From positions 1 through 23,450 of IMG/VR virus record IMGVR_UViG_3300008450_007734: a DNA stretch of 23,450 nucleotides. One strand, given 5' to 3'. Source of the DNA: a virus. The first letter of the stretch is position 1. Every line of letters begins with the position of its first letter. The position numbers and the translations under genes were made by a program. Below the pieces are notes generated by a model, which did not search any database, was not told where the DNA came from, and saw only the letters and a list, made by a program, of their open reading frames with translations. Positions 1 through 8,752 of this stretch are shown piece by piece.

Positions 1-1917
1 TCCCGCGATGCTGTCGATGACGCACGCGGGGCAGACGACCACCAGCGGGTCAAGGATGACCAGTTGCACGTCGACCCGGCCATCGTCGTAGCGGGGACGC
101 CGCGCGACGACGCGGGCCCGCACGCCTTCCAGCGTGCCGCCCTGCATGTCGGGCAGGGTGGAGAATGCCTCAGGCATCACCGTAAGGGTGACGGCGTCGC
201 CGATGCGCAGGTCGAGGTGACGCAGGGTCAGCGACAGGCGGATCAGCCGTCGCGCCAGCCCCCCGTCGCCGCGCTGGACGTTGGCCAGCAGCGTCGGCAG
301 CATGGCCAGCGGGACCGTCGATGGATGGGTGAATGGCGGGGCATCCAGGTTCGTCGCAGGCGCGTCCGAAACGCCGATGGAACGGAGCTCAAGGTCGAGC
401 GTCTGCGGGGCCCGCGCGTATCGGCGGATCGCCACCGTGTCGACCAGCGATGTCTGCACAGCGAATTCGCGCGTCAGCGGCGAATATCCGGCCTGCACCT
501 CGGCCAGTGGGAAGATGCTGCCCTCGTCGGCGAATACCTCGACGCGGCTGTCGGGGACGACGCTGGACGCATCCAGCGTGGTCGTCGACGTGAAGCGCGG
601 CGTGGAGATGGAGAACACCGACAACCGGCCCTGCGAGTCGACACGGGTCGCCGTGTCGGACAACAGGCACCACTCCCGCAGCAGGTCCGCGACGGACATC
701 TGGTCGTCAATGATCAGCGTCAGGTCCGGCGTCTCGATGGCCTCCCATGACGTGACATCAACGTCCGCCGCCGGGAAGCCTGCACCGAGACGCCAGCCCG
801 GATTCGTCAGCGATACCGCCGCCCGGCCGGGCAGCGCGTCATACCCGCCAGCCTGCCCCTCGCTTGACCGCAGCGCGTAAAGCGGCGCCCGCCGGCTTGG
901 CAAAATGGCGAGGGGGCGAAAGTTTGCGATGAACGGGAAAAGACGGGTCCCGAAGAACGATTCCGAAATGGACCCAAAGACGACAATCCGATCGGTGGCG
1001 GTGTTGACCGACGACAATTCGAAGATGCACGCCCTTTCGCCGTCTTCCGACGACGCGACGACGTAGGTGGGATAACTAGATCCCATCCGGAAAGCAGACG
1101 CGCCGCCGCTGTGCAGTTGGAATTCAATCGTGCCGCGCCCGCCCGACGTGCCGAAAAGCGGATAGCCCGACGTCGGCTTGACCGTCTCCGTGCGCAAGCC
1201 GAAGCCCACCGTGCGCTCGTAGTATTCTTGCGCGACGCTGGCCATCGTCAGCGACCAGGTGTCGTCGCCCTTGTGCCGCGGCGGCTCGTCGATAATCCAT
1301 GTTCCTAGAAGTTGCTCAAACCCGCCACCGGCAGCGTCTAGCGTGTACCCGTACAGGTACGCCCTGCGTCCCGTCCAATTGGGCGGCACGACGTAAAACG
1401 GCTCACCGTCGGCGGCGGACCCCGCCGTGTCGCCATATATGGCGACGGCTGTTGACCCGAATGCTCCGCGCGTGCATCCCGTCGCCTGTGCTGGCGATGA
1501 CGTCACGGTGCCGAGCGTGATCGTTTCTCGGTCAGAGTAGATGACCTGCCCCGTTGACAACGCGGCGACCCCGGTCGGATCGAAGGTGATCGTGGTGTCT
1601 GCCGTGGTCCTGTCGGTGCGGGCATACGCGACTGCACGTCGGTTGACCGCGAAAAGCGCGGCCAGCGTGCGGGTGCTGTCGTCGAGCAGCTCGACCGCCA
1701 GCGTGGCGGCCATTTCCCGTCGCTCCTGCATGTCGAGGACCGCTTCCCCCTCGTCGACGCGGGTGAGCCCCGCGAATTGCGTGTAGCCCGTCAGGGCCGT
1801 CGCCACGGCGGACGGGACGGTGCGCTCCACGAACGCCACGGGGATGCCCTCGACACGCAGGGCGAGGACAAGATCGACGTGGCGGTCAGGGCTGGCGATC
1901 GTCGAGTAGAACGTCAC
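1..1917 (-). CDS. Tail hub / tip protein, partial (3' end beyond left edge)
   Basis: A frame open for 639 codons from a GTG at 1917 to the left edge, with no stop in the window. The start lies three bases after the stop of the preceding tail gene (TGATTCGTG), which fixes it. The product is a beta-rich protein without signal peptide or membrane segment; sections such as YLYGYTLDAAGGG, SVADLLREWC and LRHLDLRIGDAVTLTV alternate short strands with an occasional helix, as in phage tail hub proteins. Its place immediately after tape measure and distal-tail genes is where siphoviruses encode the hub or tail-associated protein that closes the tail tube and carries fibres. That role is inferred from position and size; I recognise no catalytic motif. 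A Cys pair (VCPACV) falls in the last residues visible. The C-terminal part is missing, so a fused fibre or lysozyme domain cannot be excluded. Confidence 0.75.
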   Translation of the reverse strand, partial: MTFYSTIASPDRHVDLVLALRVEGIPVAFVERTVPSAVATALTGYTQFAGLTRVDEGEAVLDMQERREMAATLAVELLDDSTRTLAALFAVNRRAVAYARTDRTTADTTITFDPTGVAALSTGQVIYSDRETITLGTVTSSPAQATGCTRGAFGSTAVAIYGDTAGSAADGEPFYVVPPNWTGRRAYLYGYTLDAAGGGFEQLLGTWIIDEPPRHKGDDTWSLTMASVAQEYYERTVGFGLRTETVKPTSGYPLFGTSGGRGTIEFQLHSGGASAFRMGSSYPTYVVASSEDGERACIFELSSVNTATDRIVVFGSISESFFGTRLFPFIANFRPLAILPSRRAPLYALRSSEGQAGGYDALPGRAAVSLTNPGWRLGAGFPAADVDVTSWEAIETPDLTLIIDDQMSVADLLREWCLLSDTATRVDSQGRLSVFSISTPRFTSTTTLDASSVVPDSRVEVFADEGSIFPLAEVQAGYSPLTREFAVQTSLVDTVAIRRYARAPQTLDLELRSIGVSDAPATNLDAPPFTHPSTVPLAMLPTLLANVQRGDGGLARRLIRLSLTLRHLDLRIGDAVTLTVMPEAFSTLPDMQGGTLEGVRARVVARRPRYDDGRVDVQLVILDPLVVVCPACVIDSIAG

Positions 1918-1920
1918 GAA

Positions 1921-3279
1921 TCACACCTTAGCGTGCAAGCGCATATCCAGCGAGTAGAGCGGCACACCAGGGCCGAGGCGCGTTGGCGCGAAGCCCGACA
2001 GGGTGTCCTCGGCGAAGTGCATGGCGTCGACGCGCGTGGCGAGCGACAGGGGCGCCAGCGTGGTGCCGCTGGCGATGTCGGCAAGGTGCAAATCAAACGC
2101 GGCGCCAGCACCGAATCGCTCAAGGAACCCCTCTAACGTGTCCCATGGGCCAGTGAGGCCACGCTCAACCAGCATCCGCCGCTCGTCGACGAAGGCGAGG
2201 CCCATGCGCCACGACTGCATCCGCGCCGAGCGCGACACGCCTTGCACGCGCCCCGAGGCTGCGCGGGGGACGGAAACGACGCGCTCGCTGACGGGCTCGA
2301 TTTCGCGCGGGATGTCGTTGCTAACCCACGATGCCGCACACGCCTGCGTCGACGTCTTGAGCGCGCCGCCGGGCGGGAAGTCGCTGCTGCTGTTTGCGCT
2401 GAATCCGATAAGACGTTCGTCAAACGTCGTCAGTGCGTTGGGCCACTGAATCCCGAAAGCATCCGATCCGAATCCTGCGTTTCGGGTGATGGTCAGTATC
2501 GTGTGCGGCGCAGAGGGGGAAATGCTGCGCGTGACGTCGATGTCATAGATGTTCGTCGACGCCGTGGCCGACTCCATGGCCTGTTTTAGCGCAAGGCAAA
2601 AGTCATCGGATGGGCCGACGGCGGACGCCGTCGTCGTCCTGACGTAGTCGCGCGCGGCTGCGCCGGTTTCGACCTGCACGCCCCACGCCTCGACGCTGCC
2701 CTCGGCTGGTCCGGTGCTGGCGGGGTAAAGGAACAGCGAATTGCTGTTGCCCGTCACAATGCCCGTCACGCTAAACGCGATCCGCCACCAGCCGTTCCCG
2801 CAAATCTGCGGCGGGAACAGCGTCCCGCTCCCCGACACCGTCGACAGCGTCGGGACACCGGTGGACGACCACGCGATTCGCACGAGATGCCGATCGACGT
2901 TGGCCGTCACGTCGTACAAATTGAGGTCGGTGAGGTTCGCTGTCGCCTTGCGGACGAACGCCGACACTGTGGACGTGGCGGAAATCGACGTAATTGCCCG
3001 CGTGATGAATTGCGACGTCGCGGCAGTGATCTTGTAGATCATGAACGACGACGCGCCATTTGGCGCGACGCCGTATCCAGGCACCGCGCCCACCGTGGCA
3101 GCCGTCGTCCATACGGAAAAATCCTCCGATGGCCAAATAAGGTTGCTCGTGTAGTTGCCGCGCAAGTAGTAGGTCCCGGCCGGGATGACCGCTGTCGCCG
3201 TCGTGACACCTTCGCTGAATCGGATCGAATTGTTCGCGCTCGTCAGGACGATCGCGGGCAGGAGGACAGGATAGGTCAT
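1921..3279 (-). CDS. Distal tail-like protein with inserted jelly-roll (spike/carbohydrate-binding type) domain
   Basis: A 452-aa protein starting at ATG 3279, overlapping the end of the tape measure gene (ATGA type). Three parts can be seen. Residues 1-41 (ending GTYYLRG) and about 220-320 (SDDFCLALKQAM ... TILTITRNAG ... FDERLIGFSAN) look like two halves of one beta-rich module. Residues about 42-219 look like a separate jelly-roll of the phage head-spike/carbohydrate-binding kind: it opens NLIWPSEDFSVW, contains GNGWWRIAFSV and closes GVQVETGAAARDYVRT. Residues about 335-452 (WRMGLAFVDERRM ... LEGFLERFGAGAAFDLHLAD) look like a tail-tip structural domain. Position after the tape measure supports a distal tail role; the inserted domain would face outward and could bind the host surface. 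Family names are from motif memory, not a search. A separate minor tail protein is the alternative. Confidence 0.7.
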   Translation of the reverse strand: MTYPVLLPAIVLTSANNSIRFSEGVTTATAVIPAGTYYLRGNYTSNLIWPSEDFSVWTTAATVGAVPGYGVAPNGASSFMIYKITAATSQFITRAITSISATSTVSAFVRKATANLTDLNLYDVTANVDRHLVRIAWSSTGVPTLSTVSGSGTLFPPQICGNGWWRIAFSVTGIVTGNSNSLFLYPASTGPAEGSVEAWGVQVETGAAARDYVRTTTASAVGPSDDFCLALKQAMESATASTNIYDIDVTRSISPSAPHTILTITRNAGFGSDAFGIQWPNALTTFDERLIGFSANSSSDFPPGGALKTSTQACAASWVSNDIPREIEPVSERVVSVPRAASGRVQGVSRSARMQSWRMGLAFVDERRMLVERGLTGPWDTLEGFLERFGAGAAFDLHLADIASGTTLAPLSLATRVDAMHFAEDTLSGFAPTRLGPGVPLYSLDMRLHAKV

Positions 3280-5156
3280 GCTCCGGACCTCCGATTACCC
3301 GTGCGCTGGACGCGGGCGATTTCGCGTGCGGTGTCCTCGGGCAGCGGCCCGCCGACACCATAGCTGATATTAATCACGAGGGGCCCACCGTCTCCGCCGC
3401 CGCGGGACGAGCGTGGGGACGCGCCTCGGTCGGTGGCGGACTTGTCTGGCAGCGGCCTGCCGATCTGGCCGCCGGCCGCCATGTGCTCGATGCCCGTCGC
3501 CGTGCCGCCCAGCGCGACACCAGACGCAATCAGGCCCGCCGCTGCTGCGCCCTGCGCCGCTGCCAGTGGTTGCAGACCAGTGAAAGCAGACACCACAGCG
3601 CGGCCGCCGAGGTCGATGCCGCTGCCGATCAAGGCTTGCCCAGCGGTGCGCATAAGCATCGTCGCAAGCGCCGCCTCAGCGTTTTCCTGTCCGGTGATCA
3701 CGTCGTCGAGGTATTGCTGCGTCCCTGCCGTCAGCGTGGACAGCGTGCCGGTCGCCACCGATTGCAGGTCGCCGAACGAATCGGCGACATCGCGGCCAGC
3801 CTTGATCCACGCCAACGACCAATCCTCGGCCATAGCGGCATTCTTGGCCGCCTCGACGGCCATCGCTTGCATCTCGGTAGTCGCGGCCGCACCCTGCGTG
3901 CCTGCGCCAGCGCCGCGGATTTCGTTGTTGACGAAACCGCCGGACAGGGACAGGGACATGCGCTCCAATTCCAGCTTCTCTCGCTCCGCGGCCGCCTCGC
4001 GGCGCATCTTGGCTACTTCCTTTAGCTGCCGCTCCTCCTCCTCCATGCTGGAGACGAAGATGGCAAACTTGGCGTCCGCCTCCTTCTTGGCGTTGTCGAT
4101 CCGCTGCTTGCTTCCCTTGGCCTCGGCCTCGGTGATGGCGTTCGCAGCGTCGACAGCTTGATCGATCCTCTTTTGATCTTCCTTCTCCTGCTCGATGCGG
4201 GCCATCGCAGCCATCTTGGCCATTTCAAGATCGAGCTTTTCGCGGGCGTCGATCGCTTGCTTCAGCATCTCAGGCGAGACGAATGGATTTCGCGTCCGGT
4301 ACACGATGTCCCGGGCCATGTATTCAGCGCGTGATTGCAGATTCTCCATCTGCGCCCCGCCCTTCGTCGCTGCTTCCAGCACGCCAAGGCGCGCCCGCCC
4401 GCCGACGGCGTCGATCATCGCCTGCGCTTCCTTGGCCGCGATCTCGATGCGCTTGCCCTGCTCCTCCATCGCAACGCGCGTCGCGGTGCCTTGTAAGTCC
4501 GTCAGTTCTTTCGACAGGTCGGAAATCTCTTTGCGCAGATCGTCGACGTATGACCCGGCAGTTTCCGTCCCTGTCTTGGCGGCATCGCCGACGTCGATGA
4601 AGCGGTCATAGACCTGAAAAAGCGCGGTGGCGGCGATGCTGATGCCGCCAGCGAGGCCCATGCCGCCGCCGAACGCCTGCACGACTTGCGGGATGTTGTT
4701 CAACATGCCGCGAAGCCCATACTGCGCATCGTCTGCCGCTTGCGACAGGGTCATTAATTTCAGCGCAGCTTGATTGCCCGAGCTTTCTACCTTCCGCATT
4801 TCGGTCGCAACCGAAGCGATGGAAGGTTTCAGCGTGCGTGTCTTGCCGTTCAGCCGATCAAGCTCGGCGTTTAGTTGCCGCATTTCGGCTTCGTAGGCCT
4901 TGGTGTTGCCCGTGCCGGAAGCCATGGCAGTCGCCAGCGCCACGATGTCGCGCTGATATTTCTCGACCCGCGTGTCGATCGCAGTGACTGCGGCGACGGC
5001 TTCGCGCTGCGTCTTCTCAAACGCCTTTGTCGCAGCGTCAGCGTCGCGCAGGGCCTTTTCGGCCGCCTTTGTCTCATGATCGAATTTGGCAAGCTCGGCG
5101 ATTGCTTGGTTCGCGTCGACGGTGATGACTGTCTCGATCGTCTGGCCCGCCATCAT
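3276..5156 (-). CDS. Tail tape measure protein
   Basis: A 626-aa protein, the longest complete gene in the window. It starts MMAGQTIETVITVDANQ: the first ATG (5156) overlaps the stop of the frameshifted chaperone frame, and a second ATG follows at once. Long charged, Ala-rich helical stretches (roughly residues 15-75 and 300-400) predict coiled coil. A Gly/Ala hydrophobic segment lies near residue 165-185 (GMGLAGGISIAATAL) and a longer one at about 495-565 (ALIGSGIDLGGRAVV, AAAAGLIASGVALGG). This layout and the place directly downstream of the G/GT chaperones are typical of siphovirus tape measure proteins, which set tail length and leave with the DNA at infection. By the usual 0.15 nm per residue, the tail would be of the order of 90 nm; this is a rule-of-thumb estimate. 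No lysozyme or peptidase motif was seen. Confidence 0.88.
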   Translation of the reverse strand: MMAGQTIETVITVDANQAIAELAKFDHETKAAEKALRDADAATKAFEKTQREAVAAVTAIDTRVEKYQRDIVALATAMASGTGNTKAYEAEMRQLNAELDRLNGKTRTLKPSIASVATEMRKVESSGNQAALKLMTLSQAADDAQYGLRGMLNNIPQVVQAFGGGMGLAGGISIAATALFQVYDRFIDVGDAAKTGTETAGSYVDDLRKEISDLSKELTDLQGTATRVAMEEQGKRIEIAAKEAQAMIDAVGGRARLGVLEAATKGGAQMENLQSRAEYMARDIVYRTRNPFVSPEMLKQAIDAREKLDLEMAKMAAMARIEQEKEDQKRIDQAVDAANAITEAEAKGSKQRIDNAKKEADAKFAIFVSSMEEEERQLKEVAKMRREAAAEREKLELERMSLSLSGGFVNNEIRGAGAGTQGAAATTEMQAMAVEAAKNAAMAEDWSLAWIKAGRDVADSFGDLQSVATGTLSTLTAGTQQYLDDVITGQENAEAALATMLMRTAGQALIGSGIDLGGRAVVSAFTGLQPLAAAQGAAAAGLIASGVALGGTATGIEHMAAGGQIGRPLPDKSATDRGASPRSSRGGGDGGPLVINISYGVGGPLPEDTAREIARVQRTGNRRSGA

Positions 5157-5524
5157 CGCCTCCGCGGTGGGGCCGCCGTGGCGCTGCTTCGCGCCGCCTC
5201 GGCCTGCCGTGCGTCGTCGGCCATCTTAGCACTTCGCCCGCGGTCGATGACGGCAAAAGCATCGACAGCGTGCGTCGACAGCACGCGCAGGGCCTCGATC
5301 CCCGGCCTGCCTTCGCAGGCCCGCCACAGGGACAGCGGCCCCGTCACGTCGGGGTGATTGAGCAGATGGCGCCGTGGACAGGTCCGCGTCTCGTGCTCGG
5401 TGGCGGCGAAGAAGGACATGGACGCCCCACCGTGGCACCCGAACGCCTGCCGCCGCGCCCCAGGGCAGCGCGAGCAGTCAAATTCGCTCAGGTCGACGGC
5501 GGTTGCTGCCCACAGCGCAGTGCT
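5153..5524 (-). CDS. Tail assembly chaperone T frame, made as a GT fusion by -1 frameshift
   Basis: This is the second tail chaperone frame, lying between gene G and the tape measure as in lambda. It has no good start of its own: the frame is open upstream of the internal ATG at 5419 and runs back into the end of gene G. If ribosomes slip back one base on the GGGAAAA at 5530-5524, the 205 residues of G are joined to 123 residues read from 5524 to the stop at 5153, a fusion of 328 aa. The extension begins STALWAATAVDLSEFDCSRC and carries four Cys (C-x2-C, FGCHGG, TCPRR), which may bind metal. The upstream part, before ATG 5419, reads as ordinary protein, which argues that it is translated. In lambda-like phages GT bridges the tape measure and tail tube subunits. 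An 88-aa product from 5419 is the alternative. Confidence 0.8.
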   Translation of the reverse strand, partial: STALWAATAVDLSEFDCSRCPGARRQAFGCHGGASMSFFAATEHETRTCPRRHLLNHPDVTGPLSLWRACEGRPGIEALRVLSTHAVDAFAVIDRGRSAKMADDARQAEAARSSATAAPPRRR

Positions 5525-6138
5525 TTTCCCGGGGGAAGCTCGAGGAAATGTCGAGCGGCGACGTGTAGCGGCACCAGAAGCCCAGCGAGGCGCAGGGCGG
5601 GCATGGACTCGGCCACGGTAGCCTTCATGCCCTCCAGCCCGTCTAGCTTCGCCACGACGCCTACGATGACCGTTTCATACACGGCCTCGAGACGGGAGTA
5701 GGCGTCGCGGCGGGCCACGACGTCGTCCGACTTGATGCTGTTGCGGATCGCAATCCACGCCGCTTGCGTCTGCGCGGACCACAGGCGACGGGTGGCGTCG
5801 TCGACGATCCGCATCGTCACCACGATCCCGTCGAGGTCGGGGTCGGGCTGGTACTCGCCCAGCGGCTCCAGCGCGTTGCCGTCGGTGTGCGCCAGCAGGT
5901 CACGCGCAGCCGCAGCGACCTTGCCGCTGTCACGTTCGCCGTGGGCGAGGCTGGCACGGGCCACCGCCTCGGCGACCTCCTGCCAGTTGGTCGCGTCGTC
6001 GAGGGGGACGCGGGCCTTGCGGCGTGCGTCGATCTCGGTCTGGCGTGCGGCACGCGCGGCCTCATGGGCCTCGCGCAAAACGGACAGCAGGGCGACTGGG
6101 TCGCCCTGCTGTCCGGGATAGATGAGGATGGCTGGCAT
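5488..6138 (-). CDS. Tail assembly chaperone (gpG-like)
   Basis: A 216-aa soluble, largely helical protein starting MPAILIYPGQQGDPVALL at ATG 6138, nine bases after the tail tube gene. It is rich in Ala, Arg and Glu and has no membrane segment. The order tail tube, this gene, a second overlapping frame, tape measure is the conserved tail chaperone arrangement of siphoviruses, in which G coats the tape measure during assembly and is absent from the virion. Near its end the codons CCG GGA AAA (K205) contain the slippery heptamer G GGA AAA in the phase required for -1 slippage; without slippage the protein ends 11 residues later at a TGA. Sequence similarity to known G proteins is not obvious, so the call rests on gene order plus the frameshift site. 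Confidence 0.82.
   Translation of the reverse strand: MPAILIYPGQQGDPVALLSVLREAHEAARAARQTEIDARRKARVPLDDATNWQEVAEAVARASLAHGERDSGKVAAAARDLLAHTDGNALEPLGEYQPDPDLDGIVVTMRIVDDATRRLWSAQTQAAWIAIRNSIKSDDVVARRDAYSRLEAVYETVIVGVVAKLDGLEGMKATVAESMPALRLAGLLVPLHVAARHFLELPPGKALRCGQQPPST
5524..5530 (-). promoter_or_regulatory. Programmed -1 ribosomal frameshift site, GGGAAAA
   Basis: The heptamer G GGA AAA matches the X XXY YYZ rule, and the zero-frame codons GGA AAA of gene G are in the required phase. It lies 12 codons before the G stop, and the -1 frame stays open for 123 codons afterwards. A short stem (CTGC/GCAG) can form just downstream, but I see no strong pseudoknot. The heptamer in lambda is GGGAAAG. 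Confidence 0.85.
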
Positions 6139-6147
6139 CCGCCGACG

Positions 6148-7398
6148 CTACCCGACGGCCAGCACCGCAGGCAACGCCCCCGTGCCCATCGCCTGAAAAC
6201 GCACGACGGGGAACGCGCCGCCGGCCTGTACCGACGCGCGAAAATCCGCGGTGGGCAGCAGCGCATACACGCAAGCCCCGGCCTCGGTGCCGACCTGCAA
6301 CGCCACTTCGCGCACCGTCGACACGTCACCCGCGCTGTCGCTGTCGCCGAGGAGCTGATTGATCGACGGCGTGCCGCTGCTGTCGACGAGTTCGGCCAGC
6401 GCCGTCGCGCCCGCCGAGGCGCCAAGGTAGAGCTCGCCTTCGACCATGAACGATTTTCCGTCGCCGGTGCCGCAGACACCGCCCAGGCGGCCGTTCGCGC
6501 GGCTCGCCGTCTCGCGCACAGCCGTCGCGCAGTTGTAGGTGATCGAGCAATTGCGCAGCAGGAATTCGGCTCCGTCGAGGCGGAAGATCCCACCGTCGGA
6601 CACGATCGGGCTGCCCGCCGTCGGGTCGGCGTAGGCCGGGTTCGCCTCGGCCACGTCGGCAAAGGACGTCGGCGAGAACACCGACGACATGCCGAGGATC
6701 CCCGTGTTGGGGATCGCAAGGTCCATCGACATGGGGGCACAGCCGAAGTAATCGCGGCGCCAGTTGTCGCCCTCGGCCGAGAAGAACCCGTGGACGTGCT
6801 GCGTCACGCTGTCGCTGACCGAATAGACAGCGAACCGGAACACCGTCGCGGCATTCGTCGGCGTGCCGCTGTAGGGGTGGTCCAGCGTGACAGTCGTCGT
6901 CGACGCGCCGCCGCCCGAAGCCACGCGCCCAACCTGAAAGCCCGAGGAGGTGGCGAATCCAATTACGGCGCCGTTCTGCACGTTCGCGGCGGAGGTGAAC
7001 GCCAGGAGCCCCGACGCGGGCGTGTGACCAGCAGCGGCGATGGTCGGGGCCGCGCCCGTCGTCGCGGGCGCCACCGCGCCGAACAGCGAGGCGAGCAGGT
7101 AGCCCTGCTCCATCTTCGCTTCCCAATCGGTGACAGCCGCGCCCGTGTTTGAATTCACGCCCTTGAATTCGGTCGCCACCGTGATGTCAGCGACGTCCTG
7201 CGCACCGCGGACGTGCGGGAATCGGCGGCCCGACAGCGACCGCAGGTTGCGATCAATGGGCGTCCGATTGCGCGGGAGGAACGACGCGCCGTCGTCGGTA
7301 AGCTGAAGCGGGACCAGCGTGCCAGGCGTGCCGGCAAAGGTGATCGCGTCAGCGTGCAGCGCATAGCGCAGGGTCTGCAGTCGGAGGATGTCGGTCAT
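6148..7398 (-). CDS. Major tail tube protein
   Basis: A 416-aa beta-rich protein starting MTDILRLQTLRYALHAD at ATG 7398; its start overlaps the stop of the preceding gene. It lacks membrane segments and is rich in Thr, Ser, Ala and Gly. The segments PIDRNLRSLSGRRFPHVRGAQ and TEFKGVNSNTGAA near the N-terminus and a Gly/Thr-rich middle resemble tail tube subunits that form the stacked hexameric rings around the tape measure. It is longer than the common 150-250 aa tube proteins, so extra surface domains are likely (for instance around residues 110-170, TTGAAPTIAAAGHTP onwards). Location between a terminator-like gene and the chaperone pair is the strongest support. Another beta-structured tail protein cannot be excluded from sequence alone. 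Confidence 0.75.
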   Translation of the reverse strand: MTDILRLQTLRYALHADAITFAGTPGTLVPLQLTDDGASFLPRNRTPIDRNLRSLSGRRFPHVRGAQDVADITVATEFKGVNSNTGAAVTDWEAKMEQGYLLASLFGAVAPATTGAAPTIAAAGHTPASGLLAFTSAANVQNGAVIGFATSSGFQVGRVASGGGASTTTVTLDHPYSGTPTNAATVFRFAVYSVSDSVTQHVHGFFSAEGDNWRRDYFGCAPMSMDLAIPNTGILGMSSVFSPTSFADVAEANPAYADPTAGSPIVSDGGIFRLDGAEFLLRNCSITYNCATAVRETASRANGRLGGVCGTGDGKSFMVEGELYLGASAGATALAELVDSSGTPSINQLLGDSDSAGDVSTVREVALQVGTEAGACVYALLPTADFRASVQAGGAFPVVRFQAMGTGALPAVLAVG

Positions 7399-7844
7399 CG
7401 CGTGAACTCCACGTCAAGGGTGATGCGCAGCCGCTTGCCCCCGTCGACGTCCTCGACGACGAAGGGCCCAAGGCTGTCCCCGGCCGGCGAGACAGCGACG
7501 ATCGTTGATGCGGGTCGACCCCAATTCGTCGACGTGGCGAGCGCCCGGATGATCTCCACCGCGTCCTCGACGATTGCGGTGTCCATCGTCGCGCTGTCGG
7601 CGTCCATCACATACTCGACGACGACGTCGACGGAGGTGCGGTAGCGCGTCGCCGTCGGCTGGACGTGGCCGATCGCGTTGCCCGACTTCGCCGACAGCCA
7701 GAAGCGCCGGCTGTCGCCGATGGGCTCGCCCTCGCTGCCGTTGTCGTCGTGCTTGAATTTCGACGGCAGCCCTTGCTTGCGCACGATGGGCGCGACACCG
7801 GCGACGATGCCGACGAGGATAGGGCGCACGGCGGCCCAGCTCAT
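7395..7844 (-). CDS. Tail terminator / tail completion-like protein
   Basis: A 149-aa protein starting MSWAAVRPILVGIVAGVAPIVRKQG at ATG 7844 and overlapping its neighbours at both ends. An N-terminal helix is followed by alternating strands (TRYRTSVDVVVEYVMD ... RLRITLDVEFTR) and a helix containing MDTAIVEDAVEIIRALA. This helix-strand pattern ending in a long strand resembles the alpha/beta fold of tail terminator proteins (lambda U type), which cap the finished tail tube. The gene stands directly before the tail tube gene, where terminators are usually encoded. The assignment is by size, predicted secondary structure and position; I see no diagnostic motif. Confidence 0.6.
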   Translation of the reverse strand: MSWAAVRPILVGIVAGVAPIVRKQGLPSKFKHDDNGSEGEPIGDSRRFWLSAKSGNAIGHVQPTATRYRTSVDVVVEYVMDADSATMDTAIVEDAVEIIRALATSTNWGRPASTIVAVSPAGDSLGPFVVEDVDGGKRLRITLDVEFTR

Positions 7845-8752
7845 CGCGTGATCCCGACGTAGCGCGGGCCCTGCGATCCAGGCATGGGCGCGTCAGGCGT
7901 GACGTCGTTTTGCGACGCCGTCAGGAAATCGATCCGGTCCCACGTCGTCGCCTTGATCTGCTCGTAGGTCTGTTCAAGACGCGCAACGTACTCGGACGAT
8001 GCCTGCGGCCACTGCCGCGCGAGGTGCAGCACGCACGCCGCGGCGTGCATCGGCTCCACCACGTCGTCGGTCATGATGTCCTCGTCGAGCACGCCACGCG
8101 CGGCGAGCGCAGGCGTGACGAGATGGTGCCAAGCTGCGTTGATCGCTTCTTCGAGCGTCGTATCGGTCGCCGACGCCAGCTTGCGCACGACGGGATAGGC
8201 CTGCGTCAAATGCGTGGGCGTGAGCGCGACCGAGGTGATGCGCCGGACGACGCGGAAGGGCTCCTCCCACTCTCGCGTGACGCCGTCGATCGTGGAGCGG
8301 AAAAGGACATAGCCAGCACCCGCCAGCGACGTCTGCTGCGCCGTGAGCGCCACTGACACGGCAATCCCGCGCACGGTGCTGTTGTTCCCGACGTCGCTGA
8401 CCAGAGGCTCGGCCAGCCACAGCTCAGTGGATAGGCCAGACTTCGACGCGACGACGACGATCTCCCGTCCGGCGGTGGCGTCCGTGATCAGGTACCGCCG
8501 GCCTGCTACCCACGTCTGCGCGGCCTGCATGGTGATCGAATCGTCGCCCTCTTGATGGGCGCCCTGCGTCGTCGCCGACAGCGGGTCGATGGTCGCCGCG
8601 ACGTAGGCGTCTGCCGCGTCGCTGGACCCCGTGCCGATACGTCGCGCCGTCGCCGACGTAGCGACGTGCGACGTCAGCACGCCATCGGCCGCGAGGCGCG
8701 GATAGGTCGTGATCGTCTCGGTCGACCCAAGGAGGACGCGCAGCATAGCCAC
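7841..8752 (-). CDS. Head-tail connector / neck-like protein
   Basis: A 303-aa protein. A GTG at 8752 directly follows the stop of the preceding gene (TAAGTG) and an ATG lies two codons later at 8746; either may be the start. The first 180 residues are beta-rich (SITMQAAQTWVAGRRYLITDA ...), the last 120 helical (TTLEEAINAAWHHLV ... MHAAACVLHLARQW ... YEQIKATTWDRIDFL). The helical part resembles head-tail adaptor proteins of the gp6/gp15 kind that dock onto the portal. It lies immediately before the tail terminator-like gene, as expected for a neck component. The beta-rich N-terminal half is unusual for an adaptor and may decorate the neck. Function is inferred. Confidence 0.6.
   Translation of the reverse strand: MAMLRVLLGSTETITTYPRLAADGVLTSHVATSATARRIGTGSSDAADAYVAATIDPLSATTQGAHQEGDDSITMQAAQTWVAGRRYLITDATAGREIVVVASKSGLSTELWLAEPLVSDVGNNSTVRGIAVSVALTAQQTSLAGAGYVLFRSTIDGVTREWEEPFRVVRRITSVALTPTHLTQAYPVVRKLASATDTTLEEAINAAWHHLVTPALAARGVLDEDIMTDDVVEPMHAAACVLHLARQWPQASSEYVARLEQTYEQIKATTWDRIDFLTASQNDVTPDAPMPGSQGPRYVGITR

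Noticed and set aside
64-880. Long plus-strand open frames opposite the hub gene
   Set aside because: The minus strand is open through the whole 1-1917 region with a protein-like reading; the plus frames are Arg/Ser-rich shadows typical of GC-rich antisense.
5764-7152. 462-aa plus-strand frame
   Set aside because: Arg/His/Ala-rich, no domain, lies opposite the tail tube and chaperone genes, which have strong context.
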